NCBI RefSeq assembly: GCF_000275845.1
Contig: NW_006766884.1
Coordinates: forward strand, 1,295,720-1,359,719
DNA: 64,000 nucleotides
Direction of reading: 5' to 3'
Source of the DNA: Dichomitus squalens LYAD-421 SS1
Lineage: Eukaryota > Basidiomycota > Agaricomycetes > Polyporales > Polyporaceae
In this document: positions 22,069 through 33,149 of the stretch, piece after piece
How the letters are laid out: every line of letters starts with the position of its first letter
Numbering within the stretch: position 1 is the first letter of the stretch
Translations under genes and position numbers: made by a program
Notes under the pieces: model-generated
What the model was told of the DNA's origin: nothing
What the model saw: only the letters and a program-made list of their open reading frames with translations
The model's database searches: none

Positions 22069-22887
22069 ATGCGAGTTCGTTCTCCCATTCCTCGTGGTCG
22101 CGACATGAAGATTAACAAAAGCTTTCACGCCATACAATAGCCATAGTGTCGGGAACGTTCACTGCAGTCCATGCTCTGTACCGCGGGTCGAGTCACCCAA
22201 CACCCCTCGCGTTGTCCGCAGCTGTCAATGGAGGAATAGCGGGAACACTCTTCTTCAGTACGTGGCACGATTTTCCTGCCAGCGCGCAGCCTGACGCGAG
22301 GATGTCGTCCATTCAGGCATACGTGAAGCTGCTATCCGTCCTCTACTCCGGCGTTCAGGACACTCCGCCCACACCACCCCGGACACGTCTTCACAACCCT
22401 CGTGGTCGCATTTGCGGATGCACGATGTTCCCGAGACTATCATCAGTAGCGCGTTGACGGGAGGTATCATCAACGCCTGGCGACGTACGTGCGTTGGATC
22501 CCTCTTTTCCGCTCCATCCCTGAACCTCCCGCCCGTCCAGGTGGTTCTGCTGGAATATGGGCCGATGCGCGCACCGCAGCTGTCATCTGTACCGTTCTAC
22601 AATTTGGCTTCAACGAGCTGAGCGTGATGAGGGTCAAGTTTGTCTCTCGCCAAATGCAAGAGTCGCAGCCACGACTAGAGATAGTCCCGTCACCCTCAGA
22701 CACCCCGGAGGAGCCACGAACGTCTCTCTTTGATCGTCTGATGGCTGTCATAGGCTTCAGGAAGCTGACGGACGAGGAATACATGAAGGCTTTGAAGAGA
22801 CAGCGAGACGCAGCTTTGGAACGAATAGCTGTACTGGAGCACGAGCGGAGGGAAAAGGAGCGTAGCGAAGCCGACGGGGCGGCATAG
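22069..22887 (+). CDS. Small Tim17-like membrane protein with C-terminal coiled coil
   Basis: A four-exon gene. Exons after the first encode ALSAAVNGGIAGTLFFS, then IREAAIRPLLRRSG, then DVPETIISSALTGGIINAWR and IWADARTAAVICTVLQFGF. The paired Gly-rich hydrophobic segments resemble proteins of the Tim17/Tim22/Tim23 group in mitochondrial or peroxisomal membranes. The C-terminus is charged and helical (LTDEEYMKALKRQRDAALER and beyond), probably a coiled coil. Introns at about 22253-22318 and 22481-22540 restore the frame. The 5' end is weak: the best frame-compatible start is ATG at 22069 with a 25-base first exon, while a more protein-like start at 22022 cannot be spliced in phase. Assignment to the Tim17-like group is tentative. 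Confidence 0.6.
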
Positions 22888-23042
22888 CTATCGGCTTCCC
22901 TACATCCCCTCAAAACATTTGGCTACCAATGCAGTAGTCAGTAGGTCTACACACTAGTAATTCATCTCAATGTCGCTACACACATCTCCAATTCTACCAG
23001 CAACATCATATGTTCCCACAGAACGGTCTACAAATCGGAGAA

Positions 23043-26000
23043 CTATAGACCAGAGGACCATAGCCCTCCACATACGCATCTTAGCTGCCAGTTCTTCTCC
23101 CAGGCCTGCCACCTACTCAGCGCACTCTCCATACCCATCTTCCGCCCCATAGCAACGTCCGACCGACCTCCGCACCGTACGCACACGCTCGCCGCCTTAT
23201 TGCGCACGAGCGTGCTCTTCTTGACGACGTCCGTGTTTTTCTCCCTCAACGAGGCGCTCTGCGCGCCGGCGGAAGGCTCCGACAGTGCCAGGCGTGCAAC
23301 GCCGTCCGTAAGCTCGGTCGGCTTGATGAAGAGGCGCGCGCGGTCGATCGCCTTGGAGGGTAGGATTTTGTTGACGATCTTGCGGATCTGGGGCTTGAGT
23401 GCGGGCACTGGGCAGCAAGATGCAAGGCTCCGCCGAAGATTTTGGGCTGCACACACAAATTAGGCTAGAGCGCATCTCATACGTCTGGGAAGGGGCGCCT
23501 CACCATCTAATCCCTTGGTTTCCTGCATAATCTCAGCAAGGAGAGGTCCCACAAGCTGAAGGTCCACTCCGATCCCCTCTGTGATGTCCAGAAGGACGTC
23601 CTTCGCAATGTGCGATTCCTCGCCCTTCGCAGGAAGTCTGGATATATGATCGTGGAAGCGCTTGACGTGCTCGACTGCGGCTTTGAGCCGAGTAAGAGCA
23701 TATGGATGCACGAGGTGCAGAAATATTGGACTGTCCAACGATTTGCCTGGGGTGAAAGAAGTCAATCTCAACCCTCTCTATGAGAGTGATCAAACAGCAT
23801 ACCAGCAGTCGAAACGCCCTCCCTTGGCGTGGGCGTCAATGCGGTTGCCTCCGGTCGTTCTCCGACGAAGATGCACTCTTTGAAGAGCTTTTCGACAAAC
23901 TCGATAATCCAACTAGTCATGCCTAGTAGCTGCCACACAGCATCTGACGATTATGTGCAATGTCAGTGGGTTGACTGTTGGCGAAGGGAGCACGAAGCGA
24001 ACGGACCGAGATCGTAGGAGTCTCCTTCGCGACAACTATCAAACGCTCCGCAACATGCAGACAGGGAAGCAATCTCGTGTGCCGTTTGTCGTCGCGCTGC
24101 ACACAATTCTTGTTCGGGACCCCTGTCCAAGCGTTGCGTACGAGCACTGATTGGAAACATCATGTCAGCTGGCGATACGGGAGATGGATCACAGTCGTTG
24201 CGCACCTGTAGACCTCCGTGGCAACTCCTAGGAGCTCGCCGACCCACATATCCATGAGGCCGTACGAGTCTGCCTCCATGGTTGTCAAGGCATGATACAG
24301 CGTGTTCACTGTGACCTCGGTGGGTAGCATGGGCATAGCAAGGGCGTGTACGACGTCCGACGGAGAATAGTGCGCGCGGATGGCTGCCACCAGGTGTCTC
24401 GAGAGATCGCCATATAGATGACCAGTCAGCACGGAAGACGAGCCACCGGATATTCGACGAGGCAAGGCTTGGATAGCGAAGTGCGACCCCAGGAGAGGGG
24501 AAGAGATGCAACAAACGAGAGCCTCGTTGGGCGAAAGCGCAACACTGACGGGCACTGTAAAACGCATGTATCACCTTCATGATGACGAAAATGACGAAGA
24601 ATGCATTGACGCTTACCATCAACGGCTCCATGTTGCGCGTGCGAGAGGATGGGCACGCTTTCCCAGTCTTCATGTGTGCTCAAGTCTGGTCTGTTGGGGG
24701 GATCAGGAAATCGGAGGCGGGCGAGCACAATAAATAGCCAAAACTACTCACGGTTTGAGCATCTCGACTGAGCCAATGATCGTCTCCTGCGACTTCGACT
24801 TGCGGCGCGGAAGTAGTCCACCGGCGTCGAGGAAACCGGCGAGAAACCCGCCACGTGCGCTTGATGGGAGTAGGAAACAAGGCACTTTGGTTTGACTAGG
24901 ACGTATTGTCTCTGATTTCAGTCCCTATTGCGTCCTATCAGCCTGAGCATACATCTGCGGGACAAAAAAAATTTTACCCAAAAATTAGCCGGTAGACCAT
25001 TCACAAATGTATACGAGATGATTTCGGACTTCGGGATCGAAGTATCTGGATGAGCTCGCCTTCAGATATCTGGTACAAAAGCAACATCCATGACTCACAA
25101 TCATCTGCATCCAAGAAAGTCGCAGCTAAATAGAGTGGGTGCTGAGGACCCTTCGGATCAGCCTTCGGAGCGATCGAGAGGGGCGGATTAGGGGCATGTG
25201 ATGGCGGCGGACAGTAAAAGGTCAAATCGACTAAATGCGAACTTGGGTGATGAATTGGAGGCAGCGGACGGCTCAGAACCGCTATGCACATTGGAGACCG
25301 CTCAATGGCAAGACGCGTTGTGAGCCAATGTGGACACTTACGAGGAACACCAGGCCGGTACTCAATGCGCACTTCGCAAAGCGAGATAGTGGGTTCCTCT
25401 CCCCACAGTTCCCATTCTTGCACGAACGGCGCTTCCGAGGGCTGAGGTTGACCTAGGTCTACCGGGAGTCCCAGATCCATTGAGTTCTGAAACGCTTGTG
25501 TCGAGGTCTGGGAAGGTAGCAACGCCGATCGCATTGCGATCAAGATCGTGGGGTCTGCGACAATCAGCGAGGGCCAATAACTTGAGTAGGAAACGTTACA
25601 TTGGTAGCACAGGCCAATAGCAGCCTTCACGCACACTCTGTCGCCTCCAATCTTGCCCACCGATTCGGGGTCCGTAGGTGGATGCATAGGGTCGATGGGC
25701 TGTAAAAGCGGGGCGCGAGTTGGAGGAGGGGTTTTTGTATATGGTGAGAGGCTGTAGACATGGAGAAGGTGCGCCTCTGTGACCAACAGTAAGAGAGGAT
25801 TTGCATAAGGTGCGAGAGGCCCGAGTGGTGGAAGGCGACTGGATTTGCCTGTTTCCGACACCACCCACTGTGAAATACGTCAATTTAGGTCCCGGGTGTT
25901 CAAGCTAAAGTAAACACCCGCCTCCCGATGGTGACACGTCCAAGCAGCAGTCACGACTCCTCCTCCGACAGGATATGGCCAACATTCTCTCAGAGACCAG

Positions 26001-26438
26001 TTGTCAAGCTGGGCCTCTTTGCGCCAGACGCATCCCATGCCAGGGCAGCCATTTCCGGGAAAGTAGGCAAAGAGCCAGTCATCAGTAGGGCAGAGAGAGA
26101 TGACCATTGCTGGCTCATAGTTATCCAAGGGGATGGGCGGAGAAGGCAAGGCAAATTGGCGTGAGGTCGGGAAGTGGCGCGCCAAGATGTATGCGCGCGA
26201 TTCATGGGGAGTGAATATCACTGAGGATTTGCTCCATTGTACGGGCCTAGATGAAGAGTCATTCCGCGAAGTGAGCACGAATATAGGAGGTGCCGCACGA
26301 CGATTCAACCTGATGGACATGCCTTCTCGTTCCCTCTAGCGAATGGATCAGGTCCCACCAGCCAAGATGCCAGTGGACACTCTCCTTTGCTTTCCCCTTT
26401 GCAGCTATGGACAGATTCCGTTCATGAATGGGGGGCAT
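23043..26438 (-). CDS. MED16: Mediator of RNA polymerase II transcription subunit 16
   Basis: The tail-module subunit of Mediator (yeast Sin4), linking activators to RNA polymerase II. The probable start is at 26438 (MPPIHERNLSIAAKGKAKES), followed by HWHLGWWDLIHSLEG, VQWSKSSVIFTP and a long N-terminal propeller-like region (WLFAYFPGNG, WSLRECWPYPVGGGVVTAAW). The middle exons give GFLAGFLDAGGLLPRRKSKS and a helical domain. The C-terminus has the diagnostic paired zinc-binding motif: CVRCGG, then SRWQAWEKNWQLRCVCGGLW just before the stop at 23043. Many introns occur, including one near 24922-25014 that joins the two halves in frame. No in-frame upstream ATG was found, so the start is fairly sure. 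The identity rests mainly on the C-terminal Cys motif and overall layout. Confidence 0.88.
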
Positions 26439-26711
26439 GGCCAGTAGACAAGCCCTCACGCCACTCTCCCAGATGCTGGCTACTTCAGCCACCGACGCGA
26501 TGCGGAACGCGTACCAACAACTAGAAGGATACAGACAGGCCGAAAGCAGGCGGTGGCGGCTCTAGGACGTTCTGAGGTGCACAACGCCACTAATCAGTGT
26601 AAGACGCAGTAGATTGAGGGCGAGAACAGGATATGGCTTCGGACAAGACGCGTATCGTCGGGAAGCGCGTCGCGAGACGCGGCTCAGCGTCCATTTTGGA
26701 CTTCATCCACC
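26439..26711. promoter_or_regulatory. Divergent promoter region (MED16 / PSMG3)
   Basis: About 270 bases separate the two start codons, which point away from each other. A shared or overlapping promoter is likely. No motif identified. Confidence 0.45.
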
Positions 26712-27252
26712 ATGCTCCAAACTGCTAACATCGTCAGAGAGCTTGAGGGCGTGCAGACAGATGTCTTGCTTCAAGCATATGCGGACCGCACATTGGTTCT
26801 GGTGACGCAGCTGGGTAAAGTGGGGAGCTTAGTGAGTGCTACATGATGCAGCCTGCATAACTATTCTCATGGAGGCCCTCTCGTGTCGCCAGATCCAGGC
26901 AACGATACCTTCGACGATGCCTTTGCTGCCGCCCCCACCACCTGATCCAGAGAATCCCAATGTCATCCCTCTCCCGGTTCCACCACCATCCCTGCAGCTA
27001 ATGCCTTTGCTGGGGAGCGCGCCATCCGATCGTGTGCAGACGTTGCATGCTCTCTACGCATCTCAGATCGCCACGCTCGTGTGGACGATGGAGGAGGCGA
27101 GCGTACTGGAAGCGGACAGACGGCCGGTGGTGGTTGGTATCGCATTGGCCAAAACCTCAGGTCCGCCGGAATCGTCTGAACTCGGTCCGCGCGATCGCGC
27201 GGTGTTCTATGGGGTCATGGACCTGGTGAGAGAGCTGCTAGCACGAAAATGA
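26712..27252 (+). CDS. PSMG3: Proteasome assembly chaperone 3
   Basis: A small chaperone that acts with its partner (PSMG4; yeast Irc25-Poc4) in assembling the 20S proteasome alpha ring. Exon 1 runs 26712-26831 (40 codons) and contains DVLLQAYADRTLVLVTQLGK, matching the conserved LVLVTQxGK block. An intron at 26832-26892 with a GTGAGT donor joins GSL to the second exon. Exon 2 has a Pro-rich insert, then PLLGSAPSDRVQTLHALYA, SQIATLVWTM and RRPVVVGIALAK, and ends VFYGVMDLVRELLARK. This order (strand, insert, helix, strand, helix) fits PAC3. The Pro-rich insert is longer than in the human protein. Overall about 160 residues. Confidence 0.85.
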
Positions 27253-27456
27253 AGGAGTCGTTGTGAGTATCGAAGAGCTCCAGATGGTCTATCTGTTTCC
27301 AGCCCCGTCGTTGACCCCGATTGCCCCGATTGAAAGGTCTGAAGAAACCTATGTCACTGTACGCTATCAATATTATACATGCCGTATCCCATCAGAACTC
27401 TCGGCCCACCTCCTTGGAAGAGACGGTAAGGGATGTTAGCCTATAGCACTACGCGT

Positions 27457-29811
27457 TCATGTAGTACTTCTGCGACCATGACTCCATCCAAAGGTTCTGA
27501 GTGCATACCACGGCCTGTTGGACGACTCTCCGGACCGACTAATGTCTGCAGTGGTCGGCTCAGGCATTGCCGCTTCGACCCCAATACAACTTTCAACAGG
27601 GGATGCTGGCTGTATCGCGATGGAGGTGCTCCGCATGGACAACATTGTCATCGCCCGGGATATAGACGCAATTGCGTCGCCCAACTCGACCTTCACGCTT
27701 GTGATGAGCTTCTTCATCTGTGCATCGTCCGTTCTCTTTCGAGGCCTCCAGTCGGCATTGCGTATAACCCCGGCTATAAGAATAGTCGAGATGGCTATTG
27801 TGGCCCCTACGACTGCTCGCGTGACCGTGTCTGTATCGTTCAAGCACACCCAAGAGATCGCGATAGAGAACGTCAGCAGCCTGGGAGCAACATATAAGCC
27901 ATACCGCGAAATCAGAGGAGAGAAGCAAACACCGCCTACCCCCAAAGGAAGAAGGCCGTCGGAATGCTGAGGAGAATTGCCAGCTGCTCCAGACCTTCTT
28001 TAGTGGACGCGCGGGGAGTAAGGTAAGCTTTCTGTGAATGTCGTCAGCAGTGCCATGTCGAAAAGAAGGTAAGCACTTACTATGTCTTCCGGATGGTCAT
28101 GCATGCTTGGCCTATGCTGTCGAGCAAGGACTGTACATGCGACAATATTGCCGATGCTCAGCAATATTGACATGTAGCTGACAATTTGGCCTGTTGTCCT
28201 GTCGGCAGCGAATTTGCCTCCTTGGTCGACGCTTTGGATCGCGAGGAAGCCAACGTTGGCCGATAGGATCACCGTGGACTGGTCGGTTGGGTCAGATGTA
28301 TCTATCAGAGACCCACAAGCAGACGTACGGGTGTGATGGAAGCAGTCCAGTCATCCTGTAGCTCTGGATTGAACTTGCGCCAGTTCGGATAATTGACCTT
28401 ATTATCAAACCAGATCTTGTGAAGTCTGTCGAGGTAGATGTGCGGGGTGAAGAAGAACAAGCAGCTAGCGCCGCTGAACCAGTAAGAATGTTGACATTCG
28501 TTGACCTCTAGTCGAATGTTTCGATCAGAATCAAGTTGCACGAATGGTTCCCCGTGGTAGCGGACGAAGCGCTCTCTGGCTAGTCGATTGAGTGTTAATG
28601 CTCGGTCCCAAGTATGACAGAGTACATCATCAGACGTACACAATATGCTCTTCAGCAGACCTGCCGCATTTGTTCGTGATCAGGACTACAATGTAAAAAC
28701 AGAAACACGGATCAATGGTCGCCATATGTTGGGGCCGTGCCTCTTCGTCGGCTATGTGGTGAGTTGCAATCAATATCAGCAAGCTAATCAAGACAATGAC
28801 AGACACATACGAGTTACGTTGATATCTTTGATAAGCTGCAAAAATCGATGCAGATCATCGGCCGTGTAAGGGACGGTGGTGGTCTTCGCGGTTTCTTTAT
28901 CTGGACAAGCAGCTCAGTCCGGGTCCATGTCCGTCAGACAGCACTTACTGAGGATACAATAACATAAGTCACTCTGTAACTCGTCCAAAAGTGGCCTAGA
29001 GAGTTTGCGACCATGAGGGAACATGTCCACGTGTTGCCTTGGATAAAGGTGAGTTCAAGATCCTATACACTGAGGTTGGCATAATTGCAAACATAAGCAA
29101 CACGTTTGCAATAAAGAAATTGCCATGGCATACCTGTATCAGACACTGATGTATACCAGAATGCCGACTCTGCGGCTAACCCTAGAACAAGGCCATCAAT
29201 AATCGCGAAGCCTCAAGCGCATCAAGGTTCGAGACTGACTGAGGTGCTCTCCTCCAAGGATCTGTATGTGTTGCTCGCCCTCAAAGAAGAATTCGTCCTG
29301 GATGTATTCCAGCCAGATTGCCTGTCTCGACTCCCTGTTGCAGAGGTAGTAGCAACCATGACACACTGGGAGGGGCGCTGTCGGGTCGAAGTAGATGTCT
29401 AGACCAATCTCAACATCATCTGACGTGACGCCATGATTACGAAGCTCCTCGAGAACAAGATGGAGAGTATCCTCGATATCTTTCAGGTGCTGTGAATCGT
29501 ACATGTATACATTGGTGAAGCAATTCTGGGTATGGATTGTGAGACCGAGCGATAGAAAGGCGTGACCAAAACTCACCTTGTACTTGAAGTAAACGAAGCC
29601 CCCGGGGTGAACAAGCGGGGTCCATCCAAGACCGATCTGTGTTCCACTGGTGGAGCTGATAGTGAGAAATATACTCATTCCTGTATGAGGGCTCACTGAC
29701 CGAAGAGGAAGGTCATTTTTCGGAGGGATGATCTTGTTGTGGCTCGCATTACTGATATAAGAATACGTGAGCGATGAGTTGTTGAAGAAGTAGTACTGTG
29801 TACACGTACAT
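27457..29811 (-). CDS. WW-like domain multi-pass membrane protein (Agaricomycete family)
   Basis: A conserved Agaricomycete membrane protein of unknown function. The likely start is at 29811 (MYVYTQYYFFNNSSLTYSY). An intron then leads to LGWTPLVHPGGFVYFKYK, a WW-like fold (Gly-Trp-x-Pro, His-Pro-x-Gly, aromatic pair). The next exon has DDVEIGLDIYFDPTAP and CYYLCNRESRQAIWLEYI, a second Trp/Tyr-rich unit. Middle exons give PYTADDLHRFLQLIKDINVT and YWFSGASCLFFFTPHIYLDR, then NWRKFNPELQDDW. The C-terminal third has several hydrophobic helices (QIVSYMSILLSIGNIVACTV, LAILLSIPTAFFLWG, GATIAISTILIAGVI). At least eight introns. The arrangement matches a family I know as frequent in mushroom genomes; it has no established role. 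Confidence 0.75.
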
Positions 29812-29903
29812 GTCTCCTCTCCGTTGATACCTGAGATTCGAGCAAAACAACACGGGCACAGCAGTGAGGCTGACTCTGCCTCGGCGGGGCCTTGGCGTCA
29901 CGG

Positions 29904-29950
29904 CGTCAGGTTGGGTAAGGATGCGATCGACGTCAGGTTGGGTTAGGATG
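29904..29950. repeat. Two-copy 20-base direct repeat
   Basis: CGTCAGGTTGGGTAAGGATG at 29904-29923 recurs at 29931-29950 with a single difference (TTAGG for TAAGG), 27 bases apart. It lies upstream of the WW-like gene and downstream of the unresolved locus, so it could be a promoter element or chance. Confidence 0.6.
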
Positions 29951-29956
29951 TGAACG

Positions 29957-31130
29957 TTAGTTGGGGGCGTGGTTGCGAGTTCCCTCCGGCTCCTCTGCCA
30001 TCATGCGCGGCTCAGCTGTGAGGTTTTCTTGCGAGACGATGAAGATTGGTTTGGCGTAATCAAGGCCATTTGCGCGTGAAGGAGGACGCCAATGACCGCG
30101 AGCGACAATGGAAGAGACGGACACATTAGCTGTAGAATCAAGAGAATTTAGTCTCGTTGGAGGAGTAGAAGGCGGCGTTGGACCCCGGAGGGGCAGTTGT
30201 GTGGGCACAAGAAAATTGCCATTGGTGAAAGACGATTGGGCGTTGAAAATTGGTGCGCGAGAGAAAGGTATATGTTCCTCCGACTCGCTGGAGTGAATCG
30301 TAAGAGTAGGAGGAGGTTTATGTAGGCCGAGCATTGGAGCGGTTGAAGGGGAATGTCTTCGAGTGCTCCGCGCTCAAGCAGCCGAGAGGAATTTATGGGT
30401 CTATTTCTGTTGGGTCGTTGAACAGCAAAATGAGAAGCTGCATCGCCATACGAAGCCACCAGATTCTGGAAGTTCCTGACAGGGTCATGGGACGTCATGG
30501 GGAAAAGATGCCATTGGAGCGCATGAGTAGCGATGTGTACGCGCACACCTCGACTTTAACTTCAGGCCACAGCGTAGCAACGTCAAATCGATATGCTGCC
30601 GCAGCGCATAGTCCTACACTCATTCAGATGGCCAGCGCATCGCATATGAATGGCGAGTACCGTCGCCGCCGTTGTGTCCTGGATAAAATACCAGATACCA
30701 TGCAGACAGGTCGCATCATATGAGGGGCCGCTCACCCGAGAACTCAAAGAGAGATCAAATCGAAGCAGAAGTCTGATGGAGCGCCGCTCATCGGAGGACT
30801 TCCCTAAGTGCCGAGTTGTGCGACGACGACGATGGTGTTCCACCTTGTACTTAGTTGCGCATGCAGGTTAAGCGCAACAGGCTTCCCATACTAGTGAGTA
30901 AATATGAGAGCGACACGGCATGAAAAACCGAGTGGACGCACCGACTGTGAAACATTTCGTTGTCAATTGGCCCCGACAACCACATGGGCGCTTCTGTGTC
31001 ATGGCCTGTACTGATATCCAACTCTTGCGCGCCGAACCATACCCAAGTTGGGGTTGATTTTGTGGGTGCGGCGTGGAAAGCTGACTGTTGGATCGTCGCA
31101 GACCAGAAAGGAGGTGCAGCGTAAACCCAA
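29957..31130 (-). CDS. Unresolved multi-exon gene or remnant (hypothetical)
   Basis: Several stretches on this strand look protein-coding but I could not join them into one model. Near 31130-30950 there is YTWVYAAPPFWSATIQQSAF followed by TPTWVWFGAQELDISTG and EAPMWLSGPIDNEMFHS, with no start codon in frame before the guanine deaminase stop at 31242. Near 30620-30530 a frame reads VATLWPEVKVEVCAY. Another frame (30546-30148) reads MTSHDPVRNFQNLVASYGDA. The last part (30334-29957) is Ser/Pro-rich and ends NHAPN. Splice-like signals occur near 30750 (GTGAGC donor) and 30700 (ATCCAG acceptor). It could be an intact gene with a distant or tiny first exon, or a decaying gene. I do not recognise the family, and the span limits are approximate. 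Confidence 0.4.
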
Positions 31131-31241
31131 GTGTATTCCCCATGTGTTGATATTCTGTACGTGACTATGTTGCATCAAGCGTATGACTTATCGACGCCAG
31201 CACTCACTTATATCCCCCACGTTGCCTCCAAATACTTTCAA

Positions 31242-33149
31242 TCAAACCCTCGATTCCTTCCCGCCGGCCAACCTCCCTTGCACATAGACTCTCCTTACGT
31301 TCCTATCGTCCCCGCAGAACAAGAACTTCTCGAGCATGCCCGCCAGCTCCTCCTCCTCCGTCTTCGTCCTCGTCCGCCCATCGTCTCGCAGTCCCATTCC
31401 CAGCTCCTCAGCCGTGTCCATACCCCATATCGCGGGGTTGCCAGTCTCGCTCCGGACGCTCACGACCAATGCGTCGAAGGCCTTCCCGGGAGCGAGTGAG
31501 CCGATGCGCGCCTGCAAGTCGCACACCTCTGCGCCCCCGAGTGTCGCGAGGTAGAAGAGGGTCGCAATCGGCAGCTGGCGGTCCGTGAAGCGGGAATCTG
31601 GAGGAGTCGACTCCGTGTGCAGGGCGACGACCTTCGAGCACATGCTGGCGTGTTGGACCGCGGTGAGGATGGAGGGCGAGAAGCCGCCCGAGACGTCTGT
31701 CCCTAGGCCCACCTGAGGCGTATGGGTAAGCCAGGCGAACGTCCGGATAGAAGAGAGCACGACCGCACCTTCAAGCCACGGTCCAGCAGCATACCGATCC
31801 GCGCACACCCGCTACGCAGGTTGAAGTTGCTCGTCGGACAATGGCTGATGCCCGCACGCCTCGCCTGGATGATCGCTATCTCCTCCTCCTCCAGGTGCAC
31901 CGCGTGCGCGAGCACAGTGTTGTGCCGCAACAGCCCATACGCATCATACACGCCCGCATACGTCGTCTCCCTCGCCTTCCCGTTCGCGACCTTCCCCCCA
32001 GCCTTCGTCGTAGCCGCATCGGGCAGCGGAGGCGGCGCAGGCAGAGACCCGGGCGGGAACAGCTGCTTCGTGAACACGATCTCGGCCGCGTTCTCCGAGA
32101 TGTGCGTCTGGATCCTGAGCCCGGCGTCCTCGGCCGCGAGCTTCCCCAGCCCGTCCAGCAGCTCGCCCGTGCACGAGATCGCGAAGCGCGGTGTCAGGAT
32201 CGGGCGCACGAGCGGCTCGGCCGCCGTCCCGGACCCGGTGGGTGGGGGCAGCGCCTGGATGTGCGCGATGAGCGCGCGCGTGGCGGCGAGGGACGCATCC
32301 GCCGATGGCTCGACGTAGTACTCGGGTGAGTTTCTGTCCATGTTGCATTTCTGGGGGGTGTTCCGGGTGTGCTGAGGAGGGAACAAGGGAGGGATGAGAG
32401 GGGGGCTCACCTACCCCGACGAAGGCGCGCTGTCCTGGAGAGATCTGCGGTGTCAGGCGAGGGCGCGTACTGTTGCGGCGAAGCGGATCAGGATGCGCAC
32501 CGTAGCTGTGTATTACGTCTGCGAGTATCTTCGTGCCTTCCAGATGGAGGGTGCCGTAGTAGCAGCATGTCGTAGACTTTTCATTTCCGCGAGTCAATCT
32601 GAGTGATGTTCGGGAGCGCGGCGGGCGTACGTACCCCGTAGTCTAGTGTGCGCTTGATGACAGAGCTGTACGCTCGCTTCGCGAAGTCTGCGTCCGCGAA
32701 GCGGGCCTCCATGGGAAAGGTGACTTCCGCAAGCCAGTCTAGCAGCTCATGCTCTTGACCGCTGGAGCATAGCACGGTTCTGAGACCGTTCATGGGCTAC
32801 GCGATAAGTAGAAGACGCACCTTCCAAGATTCGGGACCTGCGGCGCATGCTACGATATCACGTCAACCTGAACTGCTCGAGCGCAGGTGCTCTTCTAGGA
32901 ACTCACGATGTGCGTGTCAACGAAGCCCGGAATCAAGAACTCGCCCAGCTTCAGCTCGACAAAGTCCACGTTCTCCGAGACCGCGTCGTGGCGCGCGAGC
33001 GCGTCCTGCAACTCGGAGGCCGCCACGTCATCCTCGATCCATTCGATGTCTCCAGTGTCTCGCGATACCGATAGCAGCGCGCGAGGGAGCGCACGGTACT
33101 CCGTCAGGGATGTCGGGGTGATGAGCGCGCCGTAGAAGATGGTAGACAT
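31242..33149 (-). CDS. GUD1: Guanine deaminase
   Basis: An amidohydrolase that converts guanine to xanthine in purine salvage and breakdown. It starts at 33149 (MSTIFYGALITP). The first exon ends GFVDTHI and a small second exon starts HAPQVPNLG, restoring the zinc-binding HxH of the amidohydrolase barrel. Next come HELLDWLAEVTFPMEARF and YYGTLHLEGTKILAD, then CNMDRNSPEYYVEPS, ILTPRFAISCTGELL (with the TPRF motif) and THISENAAE. AHAVHLEEEE, ISHCPTSNFNLRSG and GLGTDVSGGFSPS supply the remaining metal and substrate ligands. The C-terminal exon closes the barrel and ends GRLAGGKESRV. About five introns. Family certain from start to end. Confidence 0.97.

Noticed and set aside
22022..22105. ATG at 22022 as start of the Tim17-like gene
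   Set aside because: The peptide looks protein-like, but every GT donor in it has the wrong phase for the next exon.
21889..22137. Minus-strand open frame opposite the Tim17-like gene start
   Set aside because: No family resemblance, and it overlaps the better supported plus-strand gene.
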